This document shows, piece by piece, positions 37,012-46,906 of a DNA stretch of 64,000 bases; position 1 is the first letter of the stretch; each line of letters opens with the position of its first letter. The position numbers and the translations under genes are program-made. Origin of the DNA: Bacillus sp. SD075 (GTDB lineage Bacteria; Bacillota; Bacilli; Bacillales; DSM-1321); the NCBI RefSeq assembly GCF_017355165.1, contig NZ_JADILK010000005.1, forward strand, positions 62,001 to 126,000, written 5' to 3'. The notes below the pieces were generated by a model. The model was not told the origin of the DNA. It searched no databases and saw only the letters and a list, made by a program, of their open reading frames with translations.

Positions 37012-38499
37012 TTATACATTGGAGAATCCAGGCACAAATCGTCTTGGATCTACCTGTTTAAATTCAGACCTTTTAAATTCTTCTTTTAAATGAAACGGTA
37101 CTGTACAGTCAAAAATGGTCTTACAGGAAATCCCCTTTTCCTGAATGGTAGGGCTGTATGCGGGATCTTGTGAAGGATCTAACGGGTGACAGCGCACTCC
37201 AGGAATGAAAACCGTATCAACATCACCTTGGTAACGAGTATTTAACGCCCATAAAACATCATTACTATCAAAGGGATCCACATCTTCATCCACTATGAAT
37301 ACATGCTTAAGTTCAGAAAAGGCAGAGAACGCCAATAGTGCAGCTTGTCTTTGGCGACCTTCATCACTTGGCTGACTTTTCTTGAATTGAAGAACAGCCA
37401 TGTATTTACCTCCTCCTGAAGTATGGGCATAAACATTCAATAATTTTCCTGGCATGGCCTTTTCCACCATTTGAAGAATGCTTGCTTCAGTTGGAATGCC
37501 AGCCATATTCACATGTTCTTCACTTGGACCAATAACTGTTTGCATGATAGGATTGACACGGTGCGTTACAGCTTTCACTTTGATTAGAGGCAGTTCCGCA
37601 ACAGCTGAGCCTGTATAACCAGGGAATTCAGGCATTGCTTTTCCAGTATTGGTGTTTTGATCTTCCCGAACGCGCACTCTGGGAACCAATTCCCCTTCTA
37701 TAACATATTCAGCATTCGCGATAGCTTTTTCATCAATGGTCAAGCATTGGACCAATTCTACCGCTTCTTTCCTGATCGCCCCTGCAACACTCAACTCATT
37801 AAAGCCAAGGGGAGTCGTAGGTGCTTCAAAACAAGCAGCGACTTCAATAGCTGGGTCAACACCGATACTAATGGAAATTGGTAACGGTTTCCCTGCCTTT
37901 TCAGCCTTTTTACGAAAAACTTCTAAATGGCGGCCAGGAACAAAATACATGGACATCTCATCTTTACTTTGTAAACACAAACGATGTATCGTTATATCAG
38001 ATTCACCCGTTTCTGAATCGGAGGCATAGCACATGCCTATGGTGATATACGGGCCTGCATCTTCCTCTGTATTCGTAGGCGCAGGTATTAACTTTCTGAT
38101 ATCGAACTCCGGATCTTCTGCATAGTGAACCACTTCTTGAGCTTTCGCTTTGTCATTTGAAATGGTGATTGGATCAATTGGATTTTTAACAGCTTCATTT
38201 AAAAGGAACCCCAGTCGCTCGGGTTTTGTATCAAGCATGAGACCGACTCTTTCACGGCTGGCTAGAAGTCCGATCACCACGCTTGAGTCTTCATGTCCCA
38301 ATACATGATTGAAAACCATGGCAGGTCCAATTTTTGTTGGCCGCATTACTGTTCCGCCAGCACCGACATGACGATAAACCCCAGATAATTCAGCATGAGG
38401 ATTGACTGGTTCATCCGTTTCAATCAATTGTCCTGGAATGGACTTCAGTAGTTCCAAGGCAGAACGTAAATCTGTCACTTTATTCATTTTTTCAGACAT
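37012..38499 (-). CDS. UbiD-family aromatic acid decarboxylase
   Basis: A 495-aa prenyl-FMN-dependent decarboxylase. Blocks seen: ITIGMCYASDSETGESDITIHR (the R..E region), VDPAIEVAACFEAPTTPLG, and the late HVFIVDEDVDPFDSNDVLWAL. In this cluster it would remove CO2 from a hydroxybenzoate or protocatechuate to give catechol. The exact acid cannot be read from sequence. The start is ATG 38499 with GGGGG. It is the first gene of the cluster, 130 bp behind the MerR gene. Confidence 0.93.
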   Translation of the reverse strand: MSEKMNKVTDLRSALELLKSIPGQLIETDEPVNPHAELSGVYRHVGAGGTVMRPTKIGPAMVFNHVLGHEDSSVVIGLLASRERVGLMLDTKPERLGFLLNEAVKNPIDPITISNDKAKAQEVVHYAEDPEFDIRKLIPAPTNTEEDAGPYITIGMCYASDSETGESDITIHRLCLQSKDEMSMYFVPGRHLEVFRKKAEKAGKPLPISISIGVDPAIEVAACFEAPTTPLGFNELSVAGAIRKEAVELVQCLTIDEKAIANAEYVIEGELVPRVRVREDQNTNTGKAMPEFPGYTGSAVAELPLIKVKAVTHRVNPIMQTVIGPSEEHVNMAGIPTEASILQMVEKAMPGKLLNVYAHTSGGGKYMAVLQFKKSQPSDEGRQRQAALLAFSAFSELKHVFIVDEDVDPFDSNDVLWALNTRYQGDVDTVFIPGVRCHPLDPSQDPAYSPTIQEKGISCKTIFDCTVPFHLKEEFKRSEFKQVDPRRFVPGFSNV

Positions 38500-38583
38500 A
38501 AAAAATCCCCCTATCACTTTATGACCAGTATCCTATGTATCAATCAAATTCAAATAACCTATATGGTATCGGTTACAACTGAT

Positions 38584-38614
38584 ATTCTAAAGTGTATTTC
38601 TACTATACAGTCAA
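38584..38614 (-). promoter_or_regulatory. MerR-type promoter for the ubiD operon
   Basis: TTGACT, a 19-bp spacer, TAGAAT. The over-long spacer is the hallmark of MerR-activated promoters. The spacer holds an imperfect dyad GTATA...TACAC. It lies 85 bp before the ubiD start and downstream of the merR gene. Confidence 0.6.
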
Positions 38615-38629
38615 TGGATATTTGAAAAT

Positions 38630-39457
38630 TCAAGTAATTTTCTCTACAGGGATTTGCAGCTGACAAAAATCAACACTATTATCATTCTCGTAAAAGGTCG
38701 TATCCAATAAGCAAGCGTCCACGACGTCCCCTACAATTCTATACTGATTTTTACAGATCCAATGAATCAATTCATTTAAAAATTCAATGTTATATGGCAT
38801 TCCGTATTTATACACACATGCATATTGACCAGCAGGCAACGTCATCATGTTATTCATATCAGGATCTATAAAGGGTAATGAAGTATATATTCCCGCACCC
38901 TCGAAAACATCATCCGTTCCAAGCTTATCCTTTAAAATAACCGTGCCAAATCCCTCTGACGGAAGCATCTCATGTTTACTTAATACATTCCATGCTTTCA
39001 TCAGCGTTAAATGTAATTCTTCACGGCACAATTCCTTTTCAAATGGTATAAATAAGACATGCCTTTCAGGAAATTCTTCTATAATAGGTTTATCCAATTC
39101 ACTTTTAATATTTTTGGCTTCTGAATATTTCATTAATCTCTGTTGAATAAATGTACGTGTATTCATCAAGGCATTTATTTCTTTATCAATGAATTCTTGA
39201 TGAAATTCCAAAAGTGACATGGCAGTAGTTACATTCCGATTTCCTATATGGTCCTTAATATCATTCAGTTTGATGCCAATCGACTTTAAAAAGCAAATTT
39301 CCCTTAGAAACGGAATCTGAACTGCACTATAATATCGATAACCATGTTCATCTATATGTACGGGTTCAAATAATCCGATCTTATCGTAATAAATGAGTGT
39401 TTGCCTTGAGATACTATGAATGGAAGCCATTTCACTGATTGATAAGTAATTGCCCAT
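38630..39457 (-). CDS. MerR-family transcriptional regulator with GyrI-like effector domain
   Basis: A 275-aa regulator. Residues ~5-75 are the MerR winged helix (YLSISEMASIHSISRQTLIYYDKIGLF and GYRYYSAVQIPFL). Residues ~80-120 form the dimerisation helix. Residues ~130-270 form a GyrI-like/BmrR-type binding domain (LPAGQYACVYKYGMP) that would bind an organic effector. AGGAGG precedes ATG 39457. It is co-directional and immediately upstream of ubiD, with a 19-bp-spacer promoter between. It likely activates aromatic catabolism by sensing a phenolic. Confidence 0.9.
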   Translation of the reverse strand: MGNYLSISEMASIHSISRQTLIYYDKIGLFEPVHIDEHGYRYYSAVQIPFLREICFLKSIGIKLNDIKDHIGNRNVTTAMSLLEFHQEFIDKEINALMNTRTFIQQRLMKYSEAKNIKSELDKPIIEEFPERHVLFIPFEKELCREELHLTLMKAWNVLSKHEMLPSEGFGTVILKDKLGTDDVFEGAGIYTSLPFIDPDMNNMMTLPAGQYACVYKYGMPYNIEFLNELIHWICKNQYRIVGDVVDACLLDTTFYENDNSVDFCQLQIPVEKIT

Positions 39458-39854
39458 ATGTGTTCCTCCTCCGTAAAGCCTTTTTGTAATGTTCTTCCTA
39501 AGTCTTTCATTCACTTACTTTCACTACCATCATTAGTTTTATTTTGATTTCCCTCCTTACAAACGGCAGCTGCAGCTGATTGGAGAGGGTCAGTTTGATA
39601 GACAACATCTATCCTCCCCTAACTTTACCATTTTCCCTTTTATCATTTTCCCTTTTATAATGAATGGATTTTCAAAGGTCCTGTCTATCGAAAAAAATAA
39701 TGAATCTATCAACCCTTCATTTAGTTGAATAAAAGGAAGTAATATAGATGATTGACGGCTCTACCTTAATAAACTAGAATTATTAGATTTTTTTTTGGAG
39801 GTTTTTGTTTGCTAAACTTATGTATAGTACTGGGTGAGTAGACATTCTTGATGA
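39458..39854. other. Intergenic region
   Basis: About 400 bp, no gene or strong signal seen. Confidence 0.4.
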
Positions 39855-40332
39855 TTTATACATGAAGAACGTACCATTTGCAGAATTATAAATGAAGAAT
39901 ATAGTGATAAGAAAGAACATTTCCTTGTCAATCGTCTTAGAAGTTCAGATGCTTATATTCCAGAACTTTCTCTAGTTGCAGTAAACCAAGATAATGACAT
40001 AATAGGTCATATCTTATTGACGAAAATACAAGTAGTAGTAGATGATTCTCTAGCACTTGCTCCAGTTTCTGTTGCTCCTGATTATCAAAATAAAGGTGTT
40101 GGAAGTAAATTAATTCGTGCAGAACTAAAAAAAGCAAAGGAACTTGGATATGACTCAATAATTTTATTAGGTCACAAAGATTATTATCCGAGATTTGGCT
40201 TTAAACCAGCTAGCTTGTGGAATATTAAAATTCAGGGTACCAGATGACACGTTTATGGCTTTAGAATTAACTGAAGGCTCTCTTCAAAATATACACGGCA
40301 CTGTTCATTATCCAAGAGCATTTTTTGAATAA
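39855..40332 (+). pseudogene. GNAT acetyltransferase, truncated and frameshifted
   Basis: One frame reads EYSDKKEHFLVNRLRSSDAYI then the acetyl-CoA-binding block SVAPDYQNKGVGSKLI, then GYDSIILLGH and PRFGFKPAS. Near 40232 an A-run changes the frame; the other frame continues FRVPDDTFMALEL to EGS, HYPRAFFE and a stop. The first ~20 residues and the start are missing. A dead member of the GNAT family. Confidence 0.75.
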
Positions 40333-40441
40333 ATACCGGTAATATTGATTTTTCACCAAAAGATTGTTATATGACAATCTCCTTTTTATTGAGTTAACAT
40401 GCTCCAATTGCCCCTTTTAGTGAAATTTAACCCTTTACGCC

Positions 40442-40467
40442 AAAAGGCCGCCAATTGGCGGCCTTTT
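40442..40467. terminator. Strong bidirectional terminator
   Basis: AAAAGGCCGCC-AATT-GGCGGCCTTTT, an 11-bp perfect stem, 54 bp after the M20 hydrolase stop. Confidence 0.85.
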
Positions 40468-40520
40468 GGCGATCAAACACCTTTTAGTAATCCAGTGTAT
40501 TCCCTCTTTTATCCAGTCCT

Positions 40521-41696
40521 TTATTCATTCAAATATGCCCATGCATATTGAGCATAAAGTTCTGCACCAGTAGCAAGCGCATCTTCGTCAATGTTGAATT
40601 TCCCGTGATGATGGGCCCATTCCGTATCTTTTTCAGGGTTTCCAGATCCAACTAAAGCGAAGCTTCCGGGTACTTCATCTAAATAGAAGCTAAAGTCTTC
40701 TCCGCCCATTGTTGGCTTTTCATTATATACAGCGTCTTCGCCAAATGCATTTGAGGCCACTTTTTGCACTAATTTGGCACTGTATTCATCATTGATGACA
40801 GCTTGTGTTCCACGGTAATACTCAACCTTTGCTGTTGCACCGTAAATGTTAGCAACATTTTCAGCATAGATCTGGAGCTGTTCTTCAATATGGTCACGTG
40901 TTTTATGATCAAAACAGCGGACAGTCCCTTCTATAACGGCATTTTCAGCAATGACATTAAATCGTGTGCCAACGACCATTTTTCCAACTGTCAAAACAGC
41001 GGGATTTTGTGGGTCGACCGTTCTTGATACGACAGACTGTACATTCATGACGAATGAAGAGGCAACAATAGTTGCATCGATACAATCCTGTGGCATTGCG
41101 CCATGTCCCCCCCTTCCTTTAAACGTTACTGTAAAGATATCTGCTGAAGCGAATGAAGGTCCCTGAGCACATGCAATTTTGTTTGTTGGCATTTGCGACC
41201 AAATATGTATGCCAAAGACATTATCAACACCTTCAACAGCCCCTTGTTTAACCATTTCCCTTGCACCTGTTGCCACCTCTTCAGCTGGTTGAAATATTAA
41301 TCGCACATTCCCAGGTAATTCTTCTTTTATTCCGTTTAGTGCCTTCGCTGCAATTAATAGCATTGATGTATGTGCATCATGACCACATGCATGCATTTTC
41401 CCTTCTTCTTTTGATGCATATGGCAAGTCTTTATTCAATTCTTCAACAGAAAGGGCGTCCATATCTGCTCTTAATGCTACCGTCTTTCCTGCCTTACCGC
41501 CTTTAATTACTGCAATGACACCTGTTGGTTCTGCTTTTCGATAAGCAACCCCTAATTTTTCAAGATATTCACAAACAAAGGCCGTTGTATTTTCTTCTTC
41601 CCATGATAACTCAGGTTCGCTATGAAGTTTTCTACGTATCTCCGTTAATTCATCACTATAATTTTGAATCGCTGCTTTTATCGTTTGATTAATCAT
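40521..41696 (-). CDS. M20 family amidohydrolase (N-acyl-amino-acid / IAA-amino acid hydrolase type)
   Basis: A 391-aa metallohydrolase with binuclear-site blocks ALRADMDAL, HACGHDAHTSML and FQPAEE. It frees an amino acid from an N-acyl or N-carbamoyl conjugate. The start is ATG 41696, whose ATGA overlaps the upstream stop by 4 bp; GGAGG precedes it. It forms a unit with the second M20 enzyme and the permease. Confidence 0.9.
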   Translation of the reverse strand: MINQTIKAAIQNYSDELTEIRRKLHSEPELSWEEENTTAFVCEYLEKLGVAYRKAEPTGVIAVIKGGKAGKTVALRADMDALSVEELNKDLPYASKEEGKMHACGHDAHTSMLLIAAKALNGIKEELPGNVRLIFQPAEEVATGAREMVKQGAVEGVDNVFGIHIWSQMPTNKIACAQGPSFASADIFTVTFKGRGGHGAMPQDCIDATIVASSFVMNVQSVVSRTVDPQNPAVLTVGKMVVGTRFNVIAENAVIEGTVRCFDHKTRDHIEEQLQIYAENVANIYGATAKVEYYRGTQAVINDEYSAKLVQKVASNAFGEDAVYNEKPTMGGEDFSFYLDEVPGSFALVGSGNPEKDTEWAHHHGKFNIDEDALATGAELYAQYAWAYLNE

Positions 41697-42925
41697 TCTT
41701 TTTCTACCTCCGTTAAACATTTAGCCACTTCGTAAAATATTTGCACTCCATTTGCTAAATGACGTGCATCAGACCATTCCTCCGGACAATGACTTAGTCC
41801 TGCTTTACTTGGAACAAAGAGCATGCCAACATCAGTCACATCGGAAAAAACCATCGCATCATGACCTGCTCCACTATTAATGGAACAGTATGGGATTTCC
41901 AAATCAGAACTTTTATCTTTAAATAAAGCTTTAATCTCATTACTCAATACCTTTGGCGGCATATATAACAGCTGTTCCGCTGTTGTATGGATCCCCTGTT
42001 CATGATAGGATTCGATTAATTCTTTCATCCGCTTGATGACATTGTTAATATGTTCTTCCTTGGAAGATCGAATATCTACCGAAAATACCACTTTATTCGG
42101 GATGACGTTGGCTCCATTTGGTAAAACATCTAATCGTCCCGTCGTGATAACCGTTCCTTCTCCTTCCTCAATTGCAAAGCCTGGTAATTGAGAAATAATT
42201 TGAGCGGCTGCAACCAATGCATCCGTACGGCGATCCATGGGGGTTGTGCCTGCATGTCCTGCCTTTCCTTCAATGGTCACTTCTAATTGAGTTAAACCAA
42301 CAATAGCTTCTACAACACCAATGGGAATATTCTTCTCTTCAAGGATTGGCCCTTGTTCTATATGCAATTCGAGAAATGCTTTAATGCTTTTGGGATTCCT
42401 CCCTTTTGGAAGAGAGAAATCCAGTCCAATTTTTGACATCGCTTCAATTGTTGTGATACCTTCTTTATCCCTTAAGTTTTTAAAACTCTCCTCACTAAGT
42501 GTTCCCACTATTCCTCTCGAACCCATTAGACCTCCGCCAAAACGAGCACCCTCCTCTTCAATTAGGGCAACGATTTCCAATGGATATTTAGGTGTTACTT
42601 GATTTTCAGCAAATAAGGCAGCCACTTCAAGAGCGACAATTACACCGGCTGGTCCGTCATACGCACCACCATTTGGTACGGAATCAAAATGTGAACCGAC
42701 CAGAACGCTTGGTGCGTCTACTAAAGTACCCTCAAGCTTTCCAAAAATATTTCCAAATCCATCTTCCTGTACTGTTAGACCGTATTCCATCATTTTATTT
42801 TTAATATAATTTCGTGTAAGTAAGTCTTCCTTGCTATACGTAAGCCGGGTAGTCCCTTTTCCGGGTGTTGATGTAAATTCGCTCAAATCATTTATTTGCT
42901 TTTCTATACGTTCAATAAGACTCAC
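41693..42925 (-). CDS. M20 hydantoinase/carbamoylase-family amidohydrolase
   Basis: A 410-aa enzyme of the allantoate amidohydrolase / N-carbamoyl-L-amino-acid hydrolase group. Motifs: GSHFDSVPNGGAYDG, IEEEGARFG, ELHIEQGP, and GAGHDAMVF. It would hydrolyse a ureido or N-carbamoyl group. The start is GTG 42925 with GGAGGG at 7 nt. It is 17 bp from the permease and overlaps the next M20 gene, so substrate import and two hydrolyses are coupled. Confidence 0.9.
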   Translation of the reverse strand: MSLIERIEKQINDLSEFTSTPGKGTTRLTYSKEDLLTRNYIKNKMMEYGLTVQEDGFGNIFGKLEGTLVDAPSVLVGSHFDSVPNGGAYDGPAGVIVALEVAALFAENQVTPKYPLEIVALIEEEGARFGGGLMGSRGIVGTLSEESFKNLRDKEGITTIEAMSKIGLDFSLPKGRNPKSIKAFLELHIEQGPILEEKNIPIGVVEAIVGLTQLEVTIEGKAGHAGTTPMDRRTDALVAAAQIISQLPGFAIEEGEGTVITTGRLDVLPNGANVIPNKVVFSVDIRSSKEEHINNVIKRMKELIESYHEQGIHTTAEQLLYMPPKVLSNEIKALFKDKSSDLEIPYCSINSGAGHDAMVFSDVTDVGMLFVPSKAGLSHCPEEWSDARHLANGVQIFYEVAKCLTEVEKE

Positions 42926-42942
42926 TTTGAATCCCTCCAATC

Positions 42943-44130
42943 TTACAAGAATTGTACGAATATTCCTGCCAAAATAACCGACACGATTGTAACCGATATA
43001 AATCCACCAACAAGCATCGGCGGCAGCATATGGCTTAGCAATGCTTCTTTTTCATTTTCATCTTTTGTTAATGAATTGACAACTTCATTGGTGATAATGT
43101 AATCGGCTGGAAAACCGTATAATGCTGTTAAAGATACAGCAAAGGCCATTTCTTTGCTGACTTTCAACAATTTCCCTGCTATGAATGAGAATATATACAT
43201 GCCAATAACAGCTAAGAAAATGCAAACAACAAGTGGGTAAAGAATCTCCAACATCATACTTGGTGTGGCATTTTTTAATCCATCAAAGACGAAAAGCATA
43301 AGCGCCATGATGGCAAATCCAAATCCATTTGCCTTTTGCAGAGTCTGTCTTTCCAGGAAACCTATACTTTTTCCGACAACCCCGAATAATAAGCAAAGAA
43401 CAAATGCATTGATTGATATAATCGGCTCTAGTCCAGTCGACACAAGGTAAGCGAGAAAAGCAACGACCGCAAGTCTTAAAAATTTAAAATATTCCGTATT
43501 ATATTTTTCAGGCAGTTTATTAAACAGTTTAAGTTCCGTCATACCTTCTGAAACGAATGCAGTATCACTCTTTTTTACCGTTAATTGCCCATTGCGGTAT
43601 TGCCCCAAAAGCTTCTTCCCTTCTTTCTTCAAGACAATTGAAGTTAAAGGATATCCAGCGAAACCTTGCATGACATAAATAACAATGGCAAAAACGGACA
43701 AGCTCGTAAGTCCCGCGTCTGCCGCTCCTTCTGACATGATAATTGAAGATACCATACCTCCCACTAATGGTGGAATCGCTACAAGGATAGTTTGCAGATC
43801 AAATATAAATATGCCAATTCCGAATAATAGTGCAACAATCCCAAGAATACCAGATAAGGAGATGACAATCGTTTTCCATTGATTTACCAACTCTCTTATT
43901 GACAGCAATGTCCCCATATTCGTGATCAATAAGTACATCATCATGGTTGCCACTACCGGTGGGACACCTGCTATGGAAACGATATCTTGCGGGAAAAATG
44001 TCCAATAACCACATAGAAAGAGGATCGCGGAAATGAAAACGGAAGGTACCCAGGCTTTTGTTCGAACCGCCACTATGTCCCCTACAAATAAAATCAAAAT
44101 AACAATAACCAAAGCCAACATCTGTGACAT
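42943..44130 (-). CDS. Membrane permease, probable organic-acid/amino-acid-derivative importer
   Basis: A 395-aa integral membrane protein with about ten to twelve hydrophobic segments and conserved-looking polar turns (LVGGMVSSIIMSEGAADAG, ALYGFPADYIITNE). I do not recognise the family with confidence; its shape suggests a symporter related to gluconate/glutamate carriers. GGTGAGGG precedes ATG 44130. It is the first gene of a three-gene unit with two M20 amidohydrolases and probably imports their substrate. Confidence 0.75.
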   Translation of the reverse strand: MSQMLALVIVILILFVGDIVAVRTKAWVPSVFISAILFLCGYWTFFPQDIVSIAGVPPVVATMMMYLLITNMGTLLSIRELVNQWKTIVISLSGILGIVALLFGIGIFIFDLQTILVAIPPLVGGMVSSIIMSEGAADAGLTSLSVFAIVIYVMQGFAGYPLTSIVLKKEGKKLLGQYRNGQLTVKKSDTAFVSEGMTELKLFNKLPEKYNTEYFKFLRLAVVAFLAYLVSTGLEPIISINAFVLCLLFGVVGKSIGFLERQTLQKANGFGFAIMALMLFVFDGLKNATPSMMLEILYPLVVCIFLAVIGMYIFSFIAGKLLKVSKEMAFAVSLTALYGFPADYIITNEVVNSLTKDENEKEALLSHMLPPMLVGGFISVTIVSVILAGIFVQFL

Positions 44131-44427
44131 ATGAGTTCCCTCACCTTCCAATTTAATAGTTTGAATATTCTTATAAAATAATAACACTGAATCATCTGAA
44201 TTTAAAGATGATTTGATATTTTCGGGTAATTTTACTCATATAATAGGAAATGTAAGTGTTTTAATTTTGATTCAATTAACCAAATATTCTCAAATAGTTT
44301 AATGATTGGATATATCGAAATAATTTTAATCATGAATTATCTTTGGTGTGCGGCCGTTAGTTCCATTAGAAAAAGAGCTGCCGAAGCAACTCCCTTTTTA
44401 GAAGTAAAATAGTTTAAGTACCTTTCT
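44131..44427. other. Intergenic region with repeat copy 2
   Basis: About 300 bp. It contains the second copy of the dispersed repeat at 44370-44410. Confidence 0.4.
44370..44410. repeat. Dispersed intergenic repeat, copy 2
   Basis: Contains GCCGAAGCAACTCCCTT and GAAGTAAA, nearly identical to 5609-5649. Confidence 0.55.
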
Positions 44428-44805
44428 TCACTCTGGTTTTTGATAAATAACCAGTAAAAGAGATTTCGGTATTAACATAAAACACAATCTACAACTGTTC
44501 AATTTGGTTTGGATTAGAAAATTGACTGTCCAAAAATAAGTGTAATTGGCTTTGGATGGACAATAAAATGGATTCTTTTTATGAACTTGGTGTGGAGTCT
44601 TTTTGTTCTTTTTGTTTTTTTTCCATATATTTTTTATCCCACTTCCCATAATGTCCAGTACTGGCATAAAGCTTTTCCCATATGGTGTCAGCGAATATTC
44701 TACTTTAGGTGGAACTTCTTTATACACGTCTCTGTGAACCATTCCGTTCTCTCCCAATTCTCTCAGTTGTCCAGTCAATATTCCTTTTGAAATGTTCGGT
44801 AACAA
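44428..44805 (-). pseudogene. HxlR-family regulator remnant
   Basis: Reads [26 protein letters not shown], then [18 protein letters not shown], the second half of the HxlR winged helix. The N-terminal CPVE...GGKWKILILYxL block is missing. The C-terminus runs into an abnormal Lys-rich tail. A truncated, non-functional copy. Confidence 0.7.
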
Positions 44806-44818
44806 ACTTTGAAGTTCG

Positions 44819-44923
44819 TTACATCTTTTGTTTTTCTAAAAAGTTACCTCGTTCATCGAGTCCTTTTTCTAACATGCCCTGAAGTTGCCGTTGCCGTGCT
44901 TCATTTGGATCTTTGTTACTCAC
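44819..44923 (-). pseudogene. 34-codon orphan N-terminal fragment
   Basis: GTG 44923 to a stop at 44819 reads NKDPNEARQRQLQGMLEKGL then [12 protein letters not shown]. It looks like the N-terminus of a longer protein cut off before its first domain. It abuts the HxlR remnant, so a deletion probably joined them. The family is not recognised. Confidence 0.4.
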
Positions 44924-45527
44924 TCTTATGTATCAAATTTCCGAACTTCCATTTTTTACACCTCTCCATGTTAATTCTATCAAAAACGTTCGGAAATGTT
45001 TTTAAACTTTAACGAACGGTAAATATCATCATGTTCAAATAAAAATAACCCATTCGTAAACTATTTTGAACAACTCTAACTTTACAACCTCCAAAGTTTC
45101 TTCCGGCGCTTTAATGTATGCTTACATCGTATACACAGAATGAATATAAGTTCCAATTGGTACTATAAATAACACTATTCCATCCACTACCCTTTTTTCT
45201 TTATTCAAAAAATGGCTATTCCCTATTTTTGTATTGGGAATAACCAGAAAAATTCAAGATTGTAGTTTTGATTATTTTAAATACAGATTGATTTATATCT
45301 ACTAAAACCTGTTTAAACTCCCATGGGTTGAATTGTCCTGGTTAGGCCTATCAATTCATGGGCAGGTCCACTTATGTAATTAACCCATACCCTTTCATTT
45401 TCAGAAATAGATTGCTTTCATTCAGTGCAGATAGATGGTCACTTCGCACATTATTGTAAATGATTGCTTTCTGGATAGAGCCAAAGACTGAAATGCATTA
45501 AATAAGAAATTGACAGCATTATGAATA
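44924..45527. other. Intergenic region
   Basis: About 600 bp with no gene. A hairpin GGCTATTCCC/GGGAATAACC lies at 45214-45245. Confidence 0.4.
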
Positions 45528-46628
45528 TTACCTTGAATCAACTCCCTTTCTATTTCTTTTCCTTATAACTGCAATCAGCAACAAAAACAGAGGAATCATA
45601 GTTTGTATCAATAGTCCGAAAGGAGGGAAGGCCCCGATATTATAGCGTGCCACTTCCATTGTATTAGGAAGCGACCAAAAGCCGAATGATACGACCAGGA
45701 TCCCTAACGGCCATACAATTGGCCGATAATCCGTAAGTTTCAGCCACTGTGCGGTACCTAATGTAGCTGCATAATAAAACACAGAAATTTTGACAAAAGC
45801 TCCTACGATCCAAATGGCCATTACGACAGACTCCATATGTTCAAAGAAATCGGCGATGCTGATGTACCTAGCTATTTTCATCAAGGGATAAACCATTAAG
45901 GGTGTTGCTGGTCCGAGTATAAAAAGAACAACCAGATTCACCACAACTAAGGTCATCATCACGGCAAATACCGTCATCATTCCATATTTCAGTCCTTTTT
46001 TTCTATCAGCTAAAAATGGGAGAAGAAAAGTGATAAGAAAAAACTCTGTGAACCATGCCCCCGGTACAATCGCGCCCTTCGCTGGAGGCATAATCCCATT
46101 TCCCAATATCGGGAATATGTTTTTAAATTCTAAATCGGTAGACACTAAGATGATTAGGATGAGGATTGGAAGTATAAACATTGGCAAAAACAATTCAGCT
46201 GCTCTACCTACCCCTTCTAATCCTCCGCGTACAACGAAGGCACAGAGGAATACCATCGATGCCATGATCACACTAATTGGGGTATGGACTAGAAAGGAGT
46301 CGACAATAAATTCTGCGTAAGCTCTGGTTATTTGTCCCGTGCCCTGTATATAAAAAAATAAGATTAAAAAACCGATAATTTTTCCCGCGAATCTACCAAT
46401 GATTTGTTCACTGAACTGGATGACAGTTTGTTTCGGATAAAGTTGGTGCAGTTTATAAGCGATATACACAGTCATATACCCGATAAGGGACGCCAAAATG
46501 GGGGACAGCCACAAATCTGTTTCAGCATATTTCCCTGTAATGCTTGGAACTGAAAGAATGGCGGTAGCCACAATCGTGGGATACATCATGAATGCCATCT
46601 GAAGGGATGAAATTTTGCCTTTCTCCAT
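45528..46628 (-). CDS. GerB-type germinant receptor permease subunit, copy 1
   Basis: A 366-aa APC-fold membrane protein with about ten helices, the B subunit of a GerA-type nutrient germinant receptor in the spore inner membrane. It is a close paralogue of the gene at 47108 (same start MEKGKISSLQMAFMMYPTI). ATG 46628 is preferred (AAGGGG at 7 nt). Its own gerC has been lost and the small D-type gene upstream is broken, so it may be a spare B subunit. Confidence 0.9.
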   Translation of the reverse strand: MEKGKISSLQMAFMMYPTIVATAILSVPSITGKYAETDLWLSPILASLIGYMTVYIAYKLHQLYPKQTVIQFSEQIIGRFAGKIIGFLILFFYIQGTGQITRAYAEFIVDSFLVHTPISVIMASMVFLCAFVVRGGLEGVGRAAELFLPMFILPILILIILVSTDLEFKNIFPILGNGIMPPAKGAIVPGAWFTEFFLITFLLPFLADRKKGLKYGMMTVFAVMMTLVVVNLVVLFILGPATPLMVYPLMKIARYISIADFFEHMESVVMAIWIVGAFVKISVFYYAATLGTAQWLKLTDYRPIVWPLGILVVSFGFWSLPNTMEVARYNIGAFPPFGLLIQTMIPLFLLLIAVIRKRNRKGVDSR

Positions 46629-46691
46629 CATCTTGCCCCTTTCTGAAATAAAATCGAAAATCAGAATCACGCACTCAACTCACTGATAGAT

Positions 46692-46906
46692 TTACTTTTC
46701 CATCAACTCCCCAAACGGCTTAAAAAGAGTTTCGATCCATTCAGTGGGTCCAGCGATCTCTAGGAGATTAAACGTGGACAGAACCAAGCTAGTGAGGAGC
46801 GGTGTAAGAAATGCCATTGTATCTTTTTTAGTTTTTTTCATTTTCGAACATTCATACCAAAATGATTCTAGCTACAATCGCGGTTGTAAAAAAAAAAGCC
46901 CCTTAT
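46692..46906 (-). pseudogene. Small D-type germinant receptor gene, broken copy 1
   Basis: Its 3' part reads MKKTKKDTMAFLTPLLTSLVL then NLLEIAGPTEWIETLFKPFGEL. An extra G near TTTTGGTATGAA shifts the frame, and the start region GAGATGGGTGCT of copy 2 reads AAATAAGGGGCT here. The ancestral protein had two membrane helices. It is a decayed duplicate of 48268-48482. Confidence 0.7.
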
